64,000 nucleotides of DNA from Chloroflexota bacterium. GTDB lineage: Bacteria; Chloroflexota; Limnocylindria; P2-11E. How positions within the stretch are numbered: the first letter of the stretch is position 1; every line of letters starts with the position of its first letter. Shown piece after piece: positions 1 through 8,088 of the stretch. The stretch covers positions 1-64,000 of the forward strand of contig JACQAT010000009.1 of NCBI GenBank assembly GCA_016194865.1, written 5' to 3'. The notes under the pieces are model-generated. The model saw nothing but the letters and a program-made list of their open reading frames with translations. It was not told where the DNA came from and ran no database searches. Position numbers and translations under genes: made by a program.

Positions 1-496
1 GCCCGGCGGCGGCGAGCAGGTCGTGGCCCGCGGTCGCGCGGTCGTGCCCGCCGTCGACGAAGGCCAGATCGAAGCCGGTCTCGTCGCGTCGCAGGCGCTC
101 GACGACCGACGCGCTCCGCCCCTCAAGCGGCACGATCCGCTCGAGCCAGGCGCGGGGGAACCGCGACCGCCAGAACGACTCGCGGGAGCTCGGCTCCTCG
201 TGCACGCCGCGCTCATCACGGTAGAGCCAATCGAATGACCTCCGTTGCGGGACGAGGTCGATCGTCGAGATCGTGCCCGAGATACCGTGGACCGCCATCG
301 CCCAGGCCATGCAGAGCGCGCCGTACCCGCGCCCCGTGCCGAACTCGAGCACCCGCTGCGGCCGGCGCGCCGCGACCAGGGCATAGAGCAGCGGGCCGCG
401 CGCATCGTTGGATCGGTAGACGCCGCCCGTCGCGTCGCGGCGCAGGGCGGTGAGGTCCGCGACGCGGTCGAATTCCTGATCGGCGGGAACGCTCAC
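1..496 (-). CDS. Class I SAM-dependent methyltransferase, 3' end outside window
   Basis: Reading the minus strand from a GTG at 496 gives about 165 residues before the window edge. A Rossmann motif I (VLEFGTGRGYG, about residues 49-59) and a later acidic FVDGGHD segment are typical of small-molecule or predicted O-methyltransferases of the Methyltransf_24 type. The substrate cannot be read from the sequence; beside a GT2 and a NeuB homologue, methylation of a surface sugar is plausible. The frame stays open upstream to the stop of the preceding gene but contains no ATG/GTG/TTG there, so GTG 496 is the best start. It lies 38 nt downstream of the GT2 stop, consistent with one transcript. The C-terminus is cut off by the window. 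Confidence 0.7.
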   Translation of the reverse strand, partial: MSVPADQEFDRVADLTALRRDATGGVYRSNDARGPLLYALVAARRPQRVLEFGTGRGYGALCMAWAMAVHGISGTISTIDLVPQRRSFDWLYRDERGVHEEPSSRESFWRSRFPRAWLERIVPLEGRSASVVERLRRDETGFDLAFVDGGHDRATAGHDLLAAAG

Positions 497-534
497 CCCG
501 AGCGAGTCGATGAGCTCGCGCGGTGTCGCGATCG

Positions 535-1194
535 CTACGCCTTCCGCCCGGCCTCGCGCCGCGCGAGCTCTTCGCGGAAGGGCGCCATCTCGGCGAGCCG
601 TTTCGTCTTGTTCGTCGCATGCATCCGATAGCGGTAAAGGGGGATCCGCAGGTAGTGGATGCGGTAGCTCTCGCCGAGGCGCTTGCGCAGCTCCTCTTCC
701 TCAAGATGCCGGAAGCGCGCGTCGTAGAGGCCGGCCTTCGTCAAGAGATCCTTGCGGTACAGGATGCCGCACGAGATCGGGTGCTCCTCGGCGTGGCGGC
801 GCTCCTGCTTCTCGCCGGACTCGTCGGCCATGACGTAGTCGCAGGCGACGCCGAACGCGTCGTGGTTCTCCGCGAGGTACGTGCTCAGGAACAGCAGGAA
901 GTGCGCGTTCACGAAGTCGTCGGCGTCCACGCGGACGACGTACTGACCGAGGGCGGCCCGAATGCCGATGTTGGCCGACTCCGCGACGCCCACGTTCTCC
1001 TTGTTCGCGATGACGCGGAAGTTGGCGAAGCTCTTGAACGTCTCCACGATCTCGAGCGTCTGATCGTTGCTCGCGTCATCGACGAGGATCACCTCGTATT
1101 CGCTCGGTGACAGCGACTGCGAGAGGCACGAGCGCAGGCAGCGCTCGATGAACTCGCCGTAGTTGTGCGAGGTCACGATGATGCTCGCCCTCAC
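535..1194 (-). CDS. Family 2 glycosyltransferase
   Basis: A 219-residue cytoplasmic GT-A fold protein. It opens with the strand SIIVTSHNYG, has the nucleotide-binding VDDASNDQT segment near residues 38-46, and carries a DXD-type metal site RVDADDF near residue 90. It has no membrane helix and is near the minimal length for GT2 enzymes that add single sugars to lipid-linked glycans. The ATG overlaps the stop of the NeuB homologue in ATGA, so the two are probably translationally coupled. Donor and acceptor are unknown; by context it may add a residue next to a nonulosonic acid or decorate the glycan. Confidence 0.85.
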   Translation of the reverse strand: MRASIIVTSHNYGEFIERCLRSCLSQSLSPSEYEVILVDDASNDQTLEIVETFKSFANFRVIANKENVGVAESANIGIRAALGQYVVRVDADDFVNAHFLLFLSTYLAENHDAFGVACDYVMADESGEKQERRHAEEHPISCGILYRKDLLTKAGLYDARFRHLEEEELRKRLGESYRIHYLRIPLYRYRMHATNKTKRLAEMAPFREELARREAGRKA

Positions 1195-1925
1195 CGGACG
1201 GCGCTCGCCTGCTTCCGGAACGCTGTGGCGGTCCGATCCATCACTTCAATATCGTCCGCGAACGAGCGGATGGCGACGAGATCGTCCATGCGCATCGAGC
1301 CGAGATGCGCCTGCGCGGTGCTCTTCTGCAGAGACGGAGAAAGGGTGAAGTGCTTCTCGATCACTTTGGCCCCGCGCGAGATCGCGAGAAGACACGCGCT
1401 GATGCCGACGGTGTGGTCGCTGTATCCAACGAAGTCCGATCCTCGGAAGTCGGGCATCTGGACGTCCTCGAGGAGCGCGGGGTACTTCGCGACGCAGTAG
1501 AGGTACTCGACGTTCGGGGCGCGGAATGGCATCCCCTGACCCTTCCAGTCCCACTTGCCGAGCGACATGATCACCCGTCGGCCCGTCGCGACCGCGAGCT
1601 CGCAGAGCTCCGGGTAACGTTCGACCGTGATGCTCGCGATCTTGAGGATCTTAAAGTCGAGTTCGAGGCACCATTGAAGGCGTTCGCGGTCAAAGAACGA
1701 CGCGAAGATGTCGATCCGAAGCAGGTCCGCGTATTCCTTAAGCCTCTTCGTCTCGTCGAATGTAAGGCTCAGGTACGCCCGCTCCGCCGTCCCGTAGAGC
1801 GTTTGCGAGTCATAAAGCTGGAGCTTCACCGCGTGCGCGCCCGCCATCTTCGACTGCAGAATCATCTGTTCCGCGGTCGAGATGTCTCCCTCGTACTGGT
1901 TGTGCAGCTCAGCGATCAGATACAC
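1191..1925 (-). CDS. Short N-acetylneuraminate synthase-like protein (NeuB family, no SAF domain)
   Basis: 244 residues of NeuB-type TIM barrel: YLIAELHNQYEGD at the N-terminus, AVKLQLYD, KIASITV, then YSDHTVGI and EKHFTL, which correspond to conserved phosphoenolpyruvate and metal-binding strands. Classical NeuB/LegI/PseI enzymes are about 335-350 residues and end in an antifreeze-like SAF domain that caps the partner subunit's active site. This protein stops after the barrel. It may be a barrel-only synthase, a partner of another subunit, or a decaying copy. A full-length homologue lies at 18680-19690. Upstream is a remnant resembling a neuA 3' end, suggesting this was once a neuA-neuB pair. 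Confidence 0.75.
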   Translation of the reverse strand: MYLIAELHNQYEGDISTAEQMILQSKMAGAHAVKLQLYDSQTLYGTAERAYLSLTFDETKRLKEYADLLRIDIFASFFDRERLQWCLELDFKILKIASITVERYPELCELAVATGRRVIMSLGKWDWKGQGMPFRAPNVEYLYCVAKYPALLEDVQMPDFRGSDFVGYSDHTVGISACLLAISRGAKVIEKHFTLSPSLQKSTAQAHLGSMRMDDLVAIRSFADDIEVMDRTATAFRKQASAVR

Positions 1926-1955
1926 GAGCGCCTCCCGGACCGGATGTGCGCTTGC

Positions 1956-2024
1956 TCACGCGTCCACCTCATGTGCGCTGTGCACGTCGATGACGTCGCC
2001 AATTATGACCCGGCGGGCACCGAG
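1956..2024 (-). pseudogene. Probable 3' remnant of a neuA-like cytidylyltransferase gene
   Basis: The last 22 codons before a TGA at 1956-1958 encode RRVIIGDVIDVHSAHEV. The C-terminus of the intact cytidylyltransferase at 9544-10122 contains CGVVIADVVDVHTAADV. About nine of fifteen aligned positions are identical (V-I-DV-DVH-A-V) and most others are conservative. Upstream of about 2030 the frame has no recognisable cytidylyltransferase sequence and runs into the antisense of the MaoC gene. The stop lies 31 nt before the NeuB-like start, where a neuA would be expected. I read this as the tail of a neuA removed by insertion or deletion when the plus-strand cluster arrived. It is short, so chance similarity cannot be excluded. 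Confidence 0.5.
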
Positions 2025-2082
2025 GCACGGCGGGTGCTTCGGACCAGCCGTCCGACCGCGATAATGAGGCCAGAGTGAACGC

Positions 2083-2559
2083 GTGGTCCCGTGTGGCGCG
2101 GCGCAGCCAAATGGCGTGACGCTGCCTCCCGCATCGCGCGAAGCCGTCGAAGCGCCATATGCGGAGATCGCTGTGGGATCGCGCGCTTCGTTCGTCCGCC
2201 GCGTCGTCGCCGCTGATATCGAAGCGTTCGCCGAACTTTCGGGCGATCGCAGTCCGCTGCATCTTGACGAGTCGTACGCCGCGACGACGGAGATGGGCGG
2301 CCGCGTTGCCCACGGCATGTTGATCGGCGCGTTCTTCTCGCAGCTCATCGGAATGCACCTTCCCGGCCGGTTCGCGCTGCACCTCTCGCAGAGTCTCGAT
2401 TTCGTCCTCCCCGTCCGCGCCGGAGACGAACTCGAGATCAGCGGAGAGGTGCTCGCGAAGCAGGACGCCACCCGCACCATCGTGCTGAGGACCGAGGCGC
2501 GCATCGTCGGCGGCGACATCGTGGCGCGCGGACGCGCCGTCGTGAAGGTCCTCCGATGA
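2083..2559 (+). CDS. MaoC-like (R)-specific enoyl hydratase/dehydratase
   Basis: A 158-residue hot-dog-fold protein. The hydratase-2 motif appears as SGDRSPLHLDESYA, placing the catalytic Asp at residue 54 and His at 59, followed by the GRVAHGMLIGAFFSQL helix typical of MaoC proteins. The family hydrates or dehydrates 3-hydroxyacyl/enoyl thioesters. The GTG at 2083 is the first in-frame start; a later start is possible because the first 25 or so residues look non-conserved. It is the first gene of the plus-strand acyl cluster and shares an ATGA overlap with the following SDR, so the pair probably interconverts a 3-oxo, 3-hydroxy and enoyl thioester on an acyl carrier. Confidence 0.85.
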   Translation: MVPCGAAQPNGVTLPPASREAVEAPYAEIAVGSRASFVRRVVAADIEAFAELSGDRSPLHLDESYAATTEMGGRVAHGMLIGAFFSQLIGMHLPGRFALHLSQSLDFVLPVRAGDELEISGEVLAKQDATRTIVLRTEARIVGGDIVARGRAVVKVLR

Positions 2560-3296
2560 GCGGGAGGTTCGCCGGCCAGAGGATCCTGGTGTGCGGTGCC
2601 GCGACCGGGATCGGCGCCGCGGCGGCCCGCCGTCTCGCGCGCGAGGGCGCCAACGTGTCGCTGCAGTACCGGACGAGAGCATCCGAGGTCGAGACGCTGC
2701 GGGACGAGCTACGGAACGAGGGCGCGGCGGTCGAGATCCTCGCGGCTGACCTCACGTTGCCCGCCGATGTCGATGCGCTCTTCAGCGGCGCCGATGGTTT
2801 CGGCGGGATCGTGCATTCCGTGTCCGCCCCGCTCCCGTCAGCGCGTTTCGACCGGCTGCCGTGGGACGAGTACCAAGCGCATTTCGATGTCGCGGTGCGC
2901 AGCGCCTACCTGATCCTGCGCGCGGCGCTCGCGCGACCCGCGCCGGCGCTGCGAGCCAGCGTGTTCGTGCTGACGTCGGCGACCCTGACCGCGCCGCCCG
3001 CCGACTGGGCCCCGTACCTCGTCGCGAAGCACGCGCTGTGGGCGCTCGTCCGATCCGCGGCGGTCGAGCTCGCGGCAAAGGGCATCCGCGTCAATTGCGT
3101 GTCCCCCGCGTTCACGACGACACCGTTGACCGCGGGGATCGATCCACGCGTGTCCGAGCTGATCGCGAAGAGCATCCCGATGCGGCGCCTCGGGACTCCC
3201 GAGGACGCGGCGAGCGCCATCGCGTACCTGCTGAGCGATGACGCCGCGTTCGTGACGGGAGCGAACCTGCCGGTCGGCGGCGGACTCGGGATCTGA
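2556..3296 (+). CDS. SDR-family oxidoreductase (FabG-like)
   Basis: 246 residues, the standard length of classical short-chain dehydrogenases. The cofactor motif reads GAATGIGAA (Gly 14, 18, 20), with the catalytic YLVAK at Tyr154/Lys158 and a preceding LTSAT serine. The C-terminus has the usual RVNCVSP and LPVGGG segments. NADP preference is suggested by the basic YRTR after strand 2. FabG-type enzymes reduce 3-oxoacyl-ACP. Translation is coupled to the MaoC gene by ATGA, and an FkbH protein and an ACP follow immediately, so an ACP- or CoA-bound acyl group is the likely substrate. A sugar substrate is possible but less likely beside MaoC. Confidence 0.87.
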   Translation: MSGRFAGQRILVCGAATGIGAAAARRLAREGANVSLQYRTRASEVETLRDELRNEGAAVEILAADLTLPADVDALFSGADGFGGIVHSVSAPLPSARFDRLPWDEYQAHFDVAVRSAYLILRAALARPAPALRASVFVLTSATLTAPPADWAPYLVAKHALWALVRSAAVELAAKGIRVNCVSPAFTTTPLTAGIDPRVSELIAKSIPMRRLGTPEDAASAIAYLLSDDAAFVTGANLPVGGGLGI

Positions 3297-3301
3297 CAGC
3301 G

Positions 3302-5497
3302 GTGCGGGACCGCGACGCGCTGATCGAGAGGCTGGCGTCGGCTGGGGATCCCCTCGGCGCGGCGGTCGCGGTCCTGGGCGCCGACCTCGGATCGCTCCTC
3401 GAAGCGACGGAGCGATTCGGTGCGCGACCGTCCACGCGCCATGCCCGAGCGCTGGTCGATCTCGGAGGATCGCTCGCGGCGCGGACACCACCCGTGGAGC
3501 TCGTCGAGGGAGGCACGCCCGCGCGGTCCTGGCTTCGCGCCGGGCTCCTGGCCGCGCGCGGCGAGCACGACGCCGCTTGCGACGCCGCCGCGAGCGCCGC
3601 ATACGACGAGGACCCGGAGCTGCGCTCGTTCCGCGAGCTCTTCTGCGCTCGTCAGCTGGCGCGCGCGAGCGATGCGGCGACGCGCTCGCGCGCCTGGCCT
3701 CACCTGCGGCGCGCCGCGCTCGCTGCGATCGACCTGGGAACGCTGCTGACGATCGACCGGCTGCGCGGGAAGCTGGCCGGCGACGGACAGCCGTCGGCTC
3801 GGCTGCGCATCCGGCTCGCGGTGCTCGGGACGCCGACCCTCGATCTCCTCGCGCCCGCGATCCGCGCGGCGTGCTTCGGACGCGGCATCAGCGCCGAGCT
3901 CTTCGTGGGCGGGTACGGTCTCTATCAGCAGGAGCTCCTGGGGCCCGACCCGCGCCTCGACGCGTTCGCGCCCGAGGCGGTCGCCCTGCTGATCGATGGG
4001 AGCTCCCTCGGCGTTGCCGACGAGTCGCCCGACCCCGACGCGGTGGTGGCTCGCGAGGTCGAACGCCTTGGATCGCTCTGGCGTCAGGCGCAGGAGCGCT
4101 GGAACTGCACGGTCTTCCAGAGCAACTTCGTCGTCCCGGCCGTCGACCCATACGGCGGCCTGAGCGCGAGCCTCCCCGGTGGGCGCGCGCAGGTGCTTCG
4201 CCGCCTCGGCCTCGAGCTCTGGAGCGCCGCGGCTCGCGAGTCGGGCGTGCACATCATCGACGTCGATCAGCTCGCGAGCGTCGTGGGAAAGACGGTGTGG
4301 GACGATCCAGCGGCGTGGCATGCGGCGAAGCAGCTCCCAGGTCCGAGGGCCGTCCCGACCCTCGCGCACGGTCTCGCCGGGATGCTCCAGGCGGCGGGTG
4401 GGCTCAGCGCGAAGTGTCTCGTCGTCGACCTCGACAACACGCTCTGGGGCGGTGTGGTCGGCGATGATGGCGTCGAGGGCATCGAGCTCGGCGATACGCC
4501 GGCAGGCGAGGCATACGTCGCCTTCCAGCGCTATCTGCTCTCGCTGTCACGTCGCGGTGTCGCGCTCGCCGTGTGCTCCAAGAATGACGACGCGGCGGCG
4601 CGTGCGCCATTCCGCGCGCACCCCGAGATGGTGCTCGGCGAGAGCGACTTCGCGCGGTTCATCGCGAACTGGGAGCCGAAGCCGGATAACCTGCGCGGGA
4701 TCGCGAAGGCGCTCAACATCGGGCTCGACCGCATCGTGTTCGTGGACGACAACCCGATGGAGCGCGAGCTCGTGCGCCGGACACTGCCGGAGGTACGCGT
4801 CGTCGACCTGCCGCTCGACCCGGCGGGCTTTCCCGGGGCCGTGGCCGGCACCCTCGCGTTCGAGATGCTCGCGCTCACCGGAGAAGATCGTCAGCGCGCG
4901 GCGTCATTTCGCGCCATGGGGCAGCTCGCCGCGGAGTCCAGCGCGAGCCCGCTGACGCTCGATGCCTTCATCGACTCCCTCGACATGACCGTCGACATCG
5001 CCCCGTTCCGCGAGCAGGACGTGCCGCGCCTCCATCAGCTCGTGAACAAGACGAACCAGTTCAATCTGACGACGACGCGGATGAGCGAGGTCGAGGTCAG
5101 GAAGCTGGTGGCCGACGAGCGCTTCTACGCGCGATCGGTGCGGCTCCGCGATCGATTCGGTGACCACGGACTGGTGGCGATCCTGATCGCGCGACACGTG
5201 CCGACCGAGCTGCGCGTCGAGCAATGGCTGATGAGCTGCCGCGTGTTCGGCCGGCGCCTCGAGGACGTCATGATCGCGCACGCCGCGGAGGCCGCGCTCG
5301 CCGGCGGGGCTGTCATGCTGACCGGCGTGTACAAGCCGACGGACAAGAACGGCCAGTTCCGCGACCTCTACGAGCGGCTGGGCTTCTCGCTCGCGCGCGA
5401 GGACGCTGACGGATCGTTGCTCTTCACCGCCGAGGCTCGCGCGATCGCGGCCAGGCAGGGTCCGAAGGTGCGTGTCGTGGCGCCCGCGACGAGGTGA
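3302..5497 (+). CDS. FkbH-like HAD-IIIC protein, candidate glyceryl-ACP synthase
   Basis: 731 residues, matching the long form of FkbH proteins: an N-terminal SGNH-like region, a central HAD domain and a C-terminal GNAT-like domain. HAD motif I is VVDLDNTLWGG with Asp376 and Asp378; VCSKND and FVDDNPMER supply later HAD motifs. The C-terminal GYKPTDKNG-type region appears here as VYKPTDKNGQF. Characterised FkbH enzymes take 1,3-bisphosphoglycerate, dephosphorylate it and load a glyceryl group on an ACP phosphopantetheine thiol. An ACP gene starts 7 nt downstream, as in tetronate and methoxymalonate pathways. The start is the GTG at 3302, six nt after the SDR stop. Function on this cluster's ACP is inference. 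Confidence 0.88.
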   Translation: MRDRDALIERLASAGDPLGAAVAVLGADLGSLLEATERFGARPSTRHARALVDLGGSLAARTPPVELVEGGTPARSWLRAGLLAARGEHDAACDAAASAAYDEDPELRSFRELFCARQLARASDAATRSRAWPHLRRAALAAIDLGTLLTIDRLRGKLAGDGQPSARLRIRLAVLGTPTLDLLAPAIRAACFGRGISAELFVGGYGLYQQELLGPDPRLDAFAPEAVALLIDGSSLGVADESPDPDAVVAREVERLGSLWRQAQERWNCTVFQSNFVVPAVDPYGGLSASLPGGRAQVLRRLGLELWSAAARESGVHIIDVDQLASVVGKTVWDDPAAWHAAKQLPGPRAVPTLAHGLAGMLQAAGGLSAKCLVVDLDNTLWGGVVGDDGVEGIELGDTPAGEAYVAFQRYLLSLSRRGVALAVCSKNDDAAARAPFRAHPEMVLGESDFARFIANWEPKPDNLRGIAKALNIGLDRIVFVDDNPMERELVRRTLPEVRVVDLPLDPAGFPGAVAGTLAFEMLALTGEDRQRAASFRAMGQLAAESSASPLTLDAFIDSLDMTVDIAPFREQDVPRLHQLVNKTNQFNLTTTRMSEVEVRKLVADERFYARSVRLRDRFGDHGLVAILIARHVPTELRVEQWLMSCRVFGRRLEDVMIAHAAEAALAGGAVMLTGVYKPTDKNGQFRDLYERLGFSLAREDADGSLLFTAEARAIAARQGPKVRVVAPATR

Positions 5498-5503
5498 CGA
5501 CCG

Positions 5504-5740
5504 GTGCTCGATAGCCGCGTGCTCCGTGTCTTCCGCGAGGTGTTCGACGACGAGCAGCTCGCCGTCAGCGACACGACGTCGGCGCGGGACGTGCCCGACT
5601 GGGACAGCCTCGCGCAGGTCAAGCTGGTGATCGCGCTCGAGCAGGAGTTCGACGTGAGGTTCTCGACCACCGAGATCGGGACCTGGGCCTGCGTCGGCGA
5701 TCTCAAGCGCGCGCTCCGCTCGAAGCTGGGCGCCGCGTGA
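5504..5740 (+). CDS. Acyl carrier protein (FkbH partner)
   Basis: 78 residues with the carrier signature DWDSLAQVKLVIALE; Ser35 in DSL is the predicted 4'-phosphopantetheine attachment site. The acidic helix II and the length match discrete ACPs such as those loaded by FkbH enzymes. The gene sits between the FkbH gene (7-nt gap) and the E2-like acyltransferase (GTGA overlap), so it most likely carries the glyceryl or related acyl group between these two enzymes. The GTG at 5504 is the only start that keeps helix I. Confidence 0.9.
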   Translation: MLDSRVLRVFREVFDDEQLAVSDTTSARDVPDWDSLAQVKLVIALEQEFDVRFSTTEIGTWACVGDLKRALRSKLGAA

Positions 5741-6681
5741 GCGCGCCGGCCGAGATCCGCGTCTCGCTCGACTGGGGCGGCGGTGAGCCCATGATCGTGC
5801 GCTGGCTCGTCGCGGACCGGGCGCCGGTCAAGCGTGGACAGGCCATCTGCGAGATCGAAGCGTCGAAGGCGACCGCCGACATCGTGAGCCCGGCCGACGG
5901 CATCCTGGTCGTCGTGATCCCCGACGGCGACGTGCGCGACCAGGAGGTCGTCGGTCACATCCACGCCGTCGGCGAGGCCCTGCCCCTCTCCGCGGCAGCG
6001 GTCGAGCGGGGGCCCGAGCCCGATGTCGAAGGCGGCACGCACGTGCCACGCTCGCTCCGCAAGGCGGCGGAGATCCGGACGCTCGAGGAGGGCAGGCGCG
6101 GCTCGTTGCCGAGCACGGTCATGCAGCAGCTCGTCGTCGGCGACCTGGTGGACCGTCTCCGAGATGGAGGCGCGTCCCTGACGGCGCTGGTGATCCTGGC
6201 GGTCGCGCGCGCGCTGCGGAAGCATCGGGCGTTCAACGCCAGCGCGTCCGATACCGGGGTCCTCCTGCACGATGCCGTGCGCATCGGCGTGGCGCTCGAC
6301 GTCGAGCCACATGGCCTCCGCGTGCCGATCGTGACCGACGCGGACACGAAAACCGTCGCAGAGATTGCGGGCGACCTGCAGATCCTGCTCTACAAGTACA
6401 TGACGAAGACGCTCGAGCCGGACGAGATCCGCGGGGCCACCTTCACGTTGACGGACCTCAGCTCATTCGGCGTCGCGTGGTCGGTGCCCCTGCTCGTCGG
6501 CAGGCAAGCGGCGATCCTCGGCCTCGGGATGATCCGGGGAGCGGACCCCAGGGACACGATGCTCACGTTCTCGCTCACGTTCGACCATCGGGTCGCCTCG
6601 GGACGCGAGGCGGCCTTATTCCTCAGCGACGTTCGCAAGCGGATCTCGGAGCACATGGTCTCGAACGACAGCGGCGCGTGA
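5737..6681 (+). CDS. 2-oxoacid dehydrogenase E2-like acyltransferase with lipoyl-type domain
   Basis: 314 residues. The N-terminal 75 or so form a biotinyl/lipoyl-type domain with the modifiable lysine in EIEASKATADI (Lys44). A short linker replaces the usual E1/E3-binding domain, and the C-terminal part (about 115-310) is a chloramphenicol-acetyltransferase-like E2 catalytic domain with the active-site FDHRVASG (His near 283). Genuine E2 proteins exceed 400 residues and sit with E1 and E3 genes, which are absent here. Stand-alone E2-like acyltransferases occur next to FkbH and ACP in tetronate clusters, where they acetylate the glyceryl-derived hydroxyl. A similar role, or transfer from ACP Ser35, is plausible. 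Confidence 0.82.
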   Translation: MSAPAEIRVSLDWGGGEPMIVRWLVADRAPVKRGQAICEIEASKATADIVSPADGILVVVIPDGDVRDQEVVGHIHAVGEALPLSAAAVERGPEPDVEGGTHVPRSLRKAAEIRTLEEGRRGSLPSTVMQQLVVGDLVDRLRDGGASLTALVILAVARALRKHRAFNASASDTGVLLHDAVRIGVALDVEPHGLRVPIVTDADTKTVAEIAGDLQILLYKYMTKTLEPDEIRGATFTLTDLSSFGVAWSVPLLVGRQAAILGLGMIRGADPRDTMLTFSLTFDHRVASGREAALFLSDVRKRISEHMVSNDSGA

Positions 6682-8039
6682 ACTACTCCCGGGTCGAGTT
6701 CCTCGTTCTCTTCGCGCTTTTCGCGGCGCTCTATTGGTGGATCCGCTCCCATCGCCAGCGGCTGCTGCTGCTGCTCGCCGGCTCGTTCGCCTTCTACGCC
6801 TCGGGGACCGCCGCGGACCTGCCGGTCCTATTGATGGTGATCGCGATCACCTACGGCGCGGGCCTGGCGATCGGGCGCTGGGATCGCCGCGCGAACACGA
6901 TCGCGGCCGTCGCGGTCACGCTCCTCGTGGCGGATCTCGCCGCCTTCAAGTACTCGGCCTTCATCGCCGAGTCGCTGCCAAGCGGGATGCTGGCACTGCC
7001 GACTCTGCTCGTGCCGCTCGGCATCAGCTTCTTCACGTTCGAGGCCATCGCCTACATCATCGATCTCAAGCGCGGCATGACGGATGTCGAGCGCTCGCCG
7101 CTCAACGTCGCCCTGTACATCGCGTTCTTCCCCCACCTGATCGCCGGACCGATCATGCGCGCCGACGATCTCATCCCGCAGCTGAAGCGCTATGTCGTCT
7201 GGGATACCGCCCGCTTCGTGTCGGGCGTCGAGCTCCTCGTCGAAGGGCTGGTGAAGAAGCGCCTGCTGGCCGATCCCGTGGGGCTCATCGCCGATGCGGT
7301 GTTCGCGGCGCCGGCGACCGTGGGCACGCCAGGCGCTTGGATCGGCGTGCTCGCCTACACGGTGCAGATCTATGCGGACTTCTCCGGGTACACCGACATG
7401 GCCCGCGGGATGGCGCGCATCCTGGGACTCGAGCTCCCAAAAAACTTCAACGGCCCGTACGTGGCGCACTCGGTGAGCGACTTCTGGCAGCGCTGGCACA
7501 TCACGCTTTCGACCTGGCTGCGGGACTACCTGTGGATCCCGCTCGGCGGGCTGCGGCACGGTCGCTTCCGGCCGTACTACACCGTCTTCCTCACGATGCT
7601 AATCGGCGGCCTGTGGCACGGCGCCGGCTGGACGTTCGTCGCCTGGGGCGCGTACCAGGGCGCCTGGCTCGCGTTCGAGCGGCGCTGGCGGTGGAGCGAT
7701 CGCCTGCCGCGCTGGCTCGCGATCGCGACGACGCTCTTCATCATCGTCAACAGCTGGGTCCTGTTCCGATCGCAATCGTTCGACGCGGTGTGGTCGTTGC
7801 TGAACGCGATGTACGTCCCCCACCATGGCTGGCTCCCGACGCGACGCGACATCGCCTACACGCTCGGCGCGTTCGTCCTCATCGTCGGCGCCATGGCCGT
7901 GCAGCGCGCACGGCCGCAGATCGCGGACGCGCTGCGGCAGCCGTCGATAGGCCGCGGGCTTATGTACGGCACCCTGGCGGCCGCCGCGATCATCGCCGCG
8001 CCGACGACGACGGTGCCATTCATCTATTTCCGCTTCTAG
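6678..8039 (+). CDS. MBOAT-family O-acyltransferase (AlgI/DltB-like)
   Basis: 453 residues with roughly ten to twelve hydrophobic segments. The MBOAT core DFWQRWHITLSTWLRDYLW (His274) and the catalytic histidine in GGLWHGAGWTF (His314) are both present. The family moves acyl groups from a cytoplasmic thioester across the membrane onto extracytoplasmic polysaccharide hydroxyls, usually with an SGNH-type partner. The start is the GTG at 6678, which overlaps the E2-like stop in GTGA; longer in-frame extensions fall inside the E2 gene and are not membrane-like. An ACP gene follows and an SGNH hydrolase gene converges on it, giving a complete acyl-transfer set. Confidence 0.9.
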   Translation: MNYSRVEFLVLFALFAALYWWIRSHRQRLLLLLAGSFAFYASGTAADLPVLLMVIAITYGAGLAIGRWDRRANTIAAVAVTLLVADLAAFKYSAFIAESLPSGMLALPTLLVPLGISFFTFEAIAYIIDLKRGMTDVERSPLNVALYIAFFPHLIAGPIMRADDLIPQLKRYVVWDTARFVSGVELLVEGLVKKRLLADPVGLIADAVFAAPATVGTPGAWIGVLAYTVQIYADFSGYTDMARGMARILGLELPKNFNGPYVAHSVSDFWQRWHITLSTWLRDYLWIPLGGLRHGRFRPYYTVFLTMLIGGLWHGAGWTFVAWGAYQGAWLAFERRWRWSDRLPRWLAIATTLFIIVNSWVLFRSQSFDAVWSLLNAMYVPHHGWLPTRRDIAYTLGAFVLIVGAMAVQRARPQIADALRQPSIGRGLMYGTLAAAAIIAAPTTTVPFIYFRF

Positions 8040-8088
8040 AGGCGCGGCCGGCCTTGCCGACGACACCGCCTGCGGGCAGACTCAGCGG

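Noticed and set aside
216-704. 162-codon open frame on the minus strand at the left end
   Set aside because: Arg-rich shadow of the methyltransferase and glycosyltransferase; the methyltransferase motifs lie in another frame.
2060-2065. GATAAT as -10 box of the plus-strand cluster
   Set aside because: The spacing to the start is plausible but there is no convincing -35 in a region this GC-rich; not strong enough to list.
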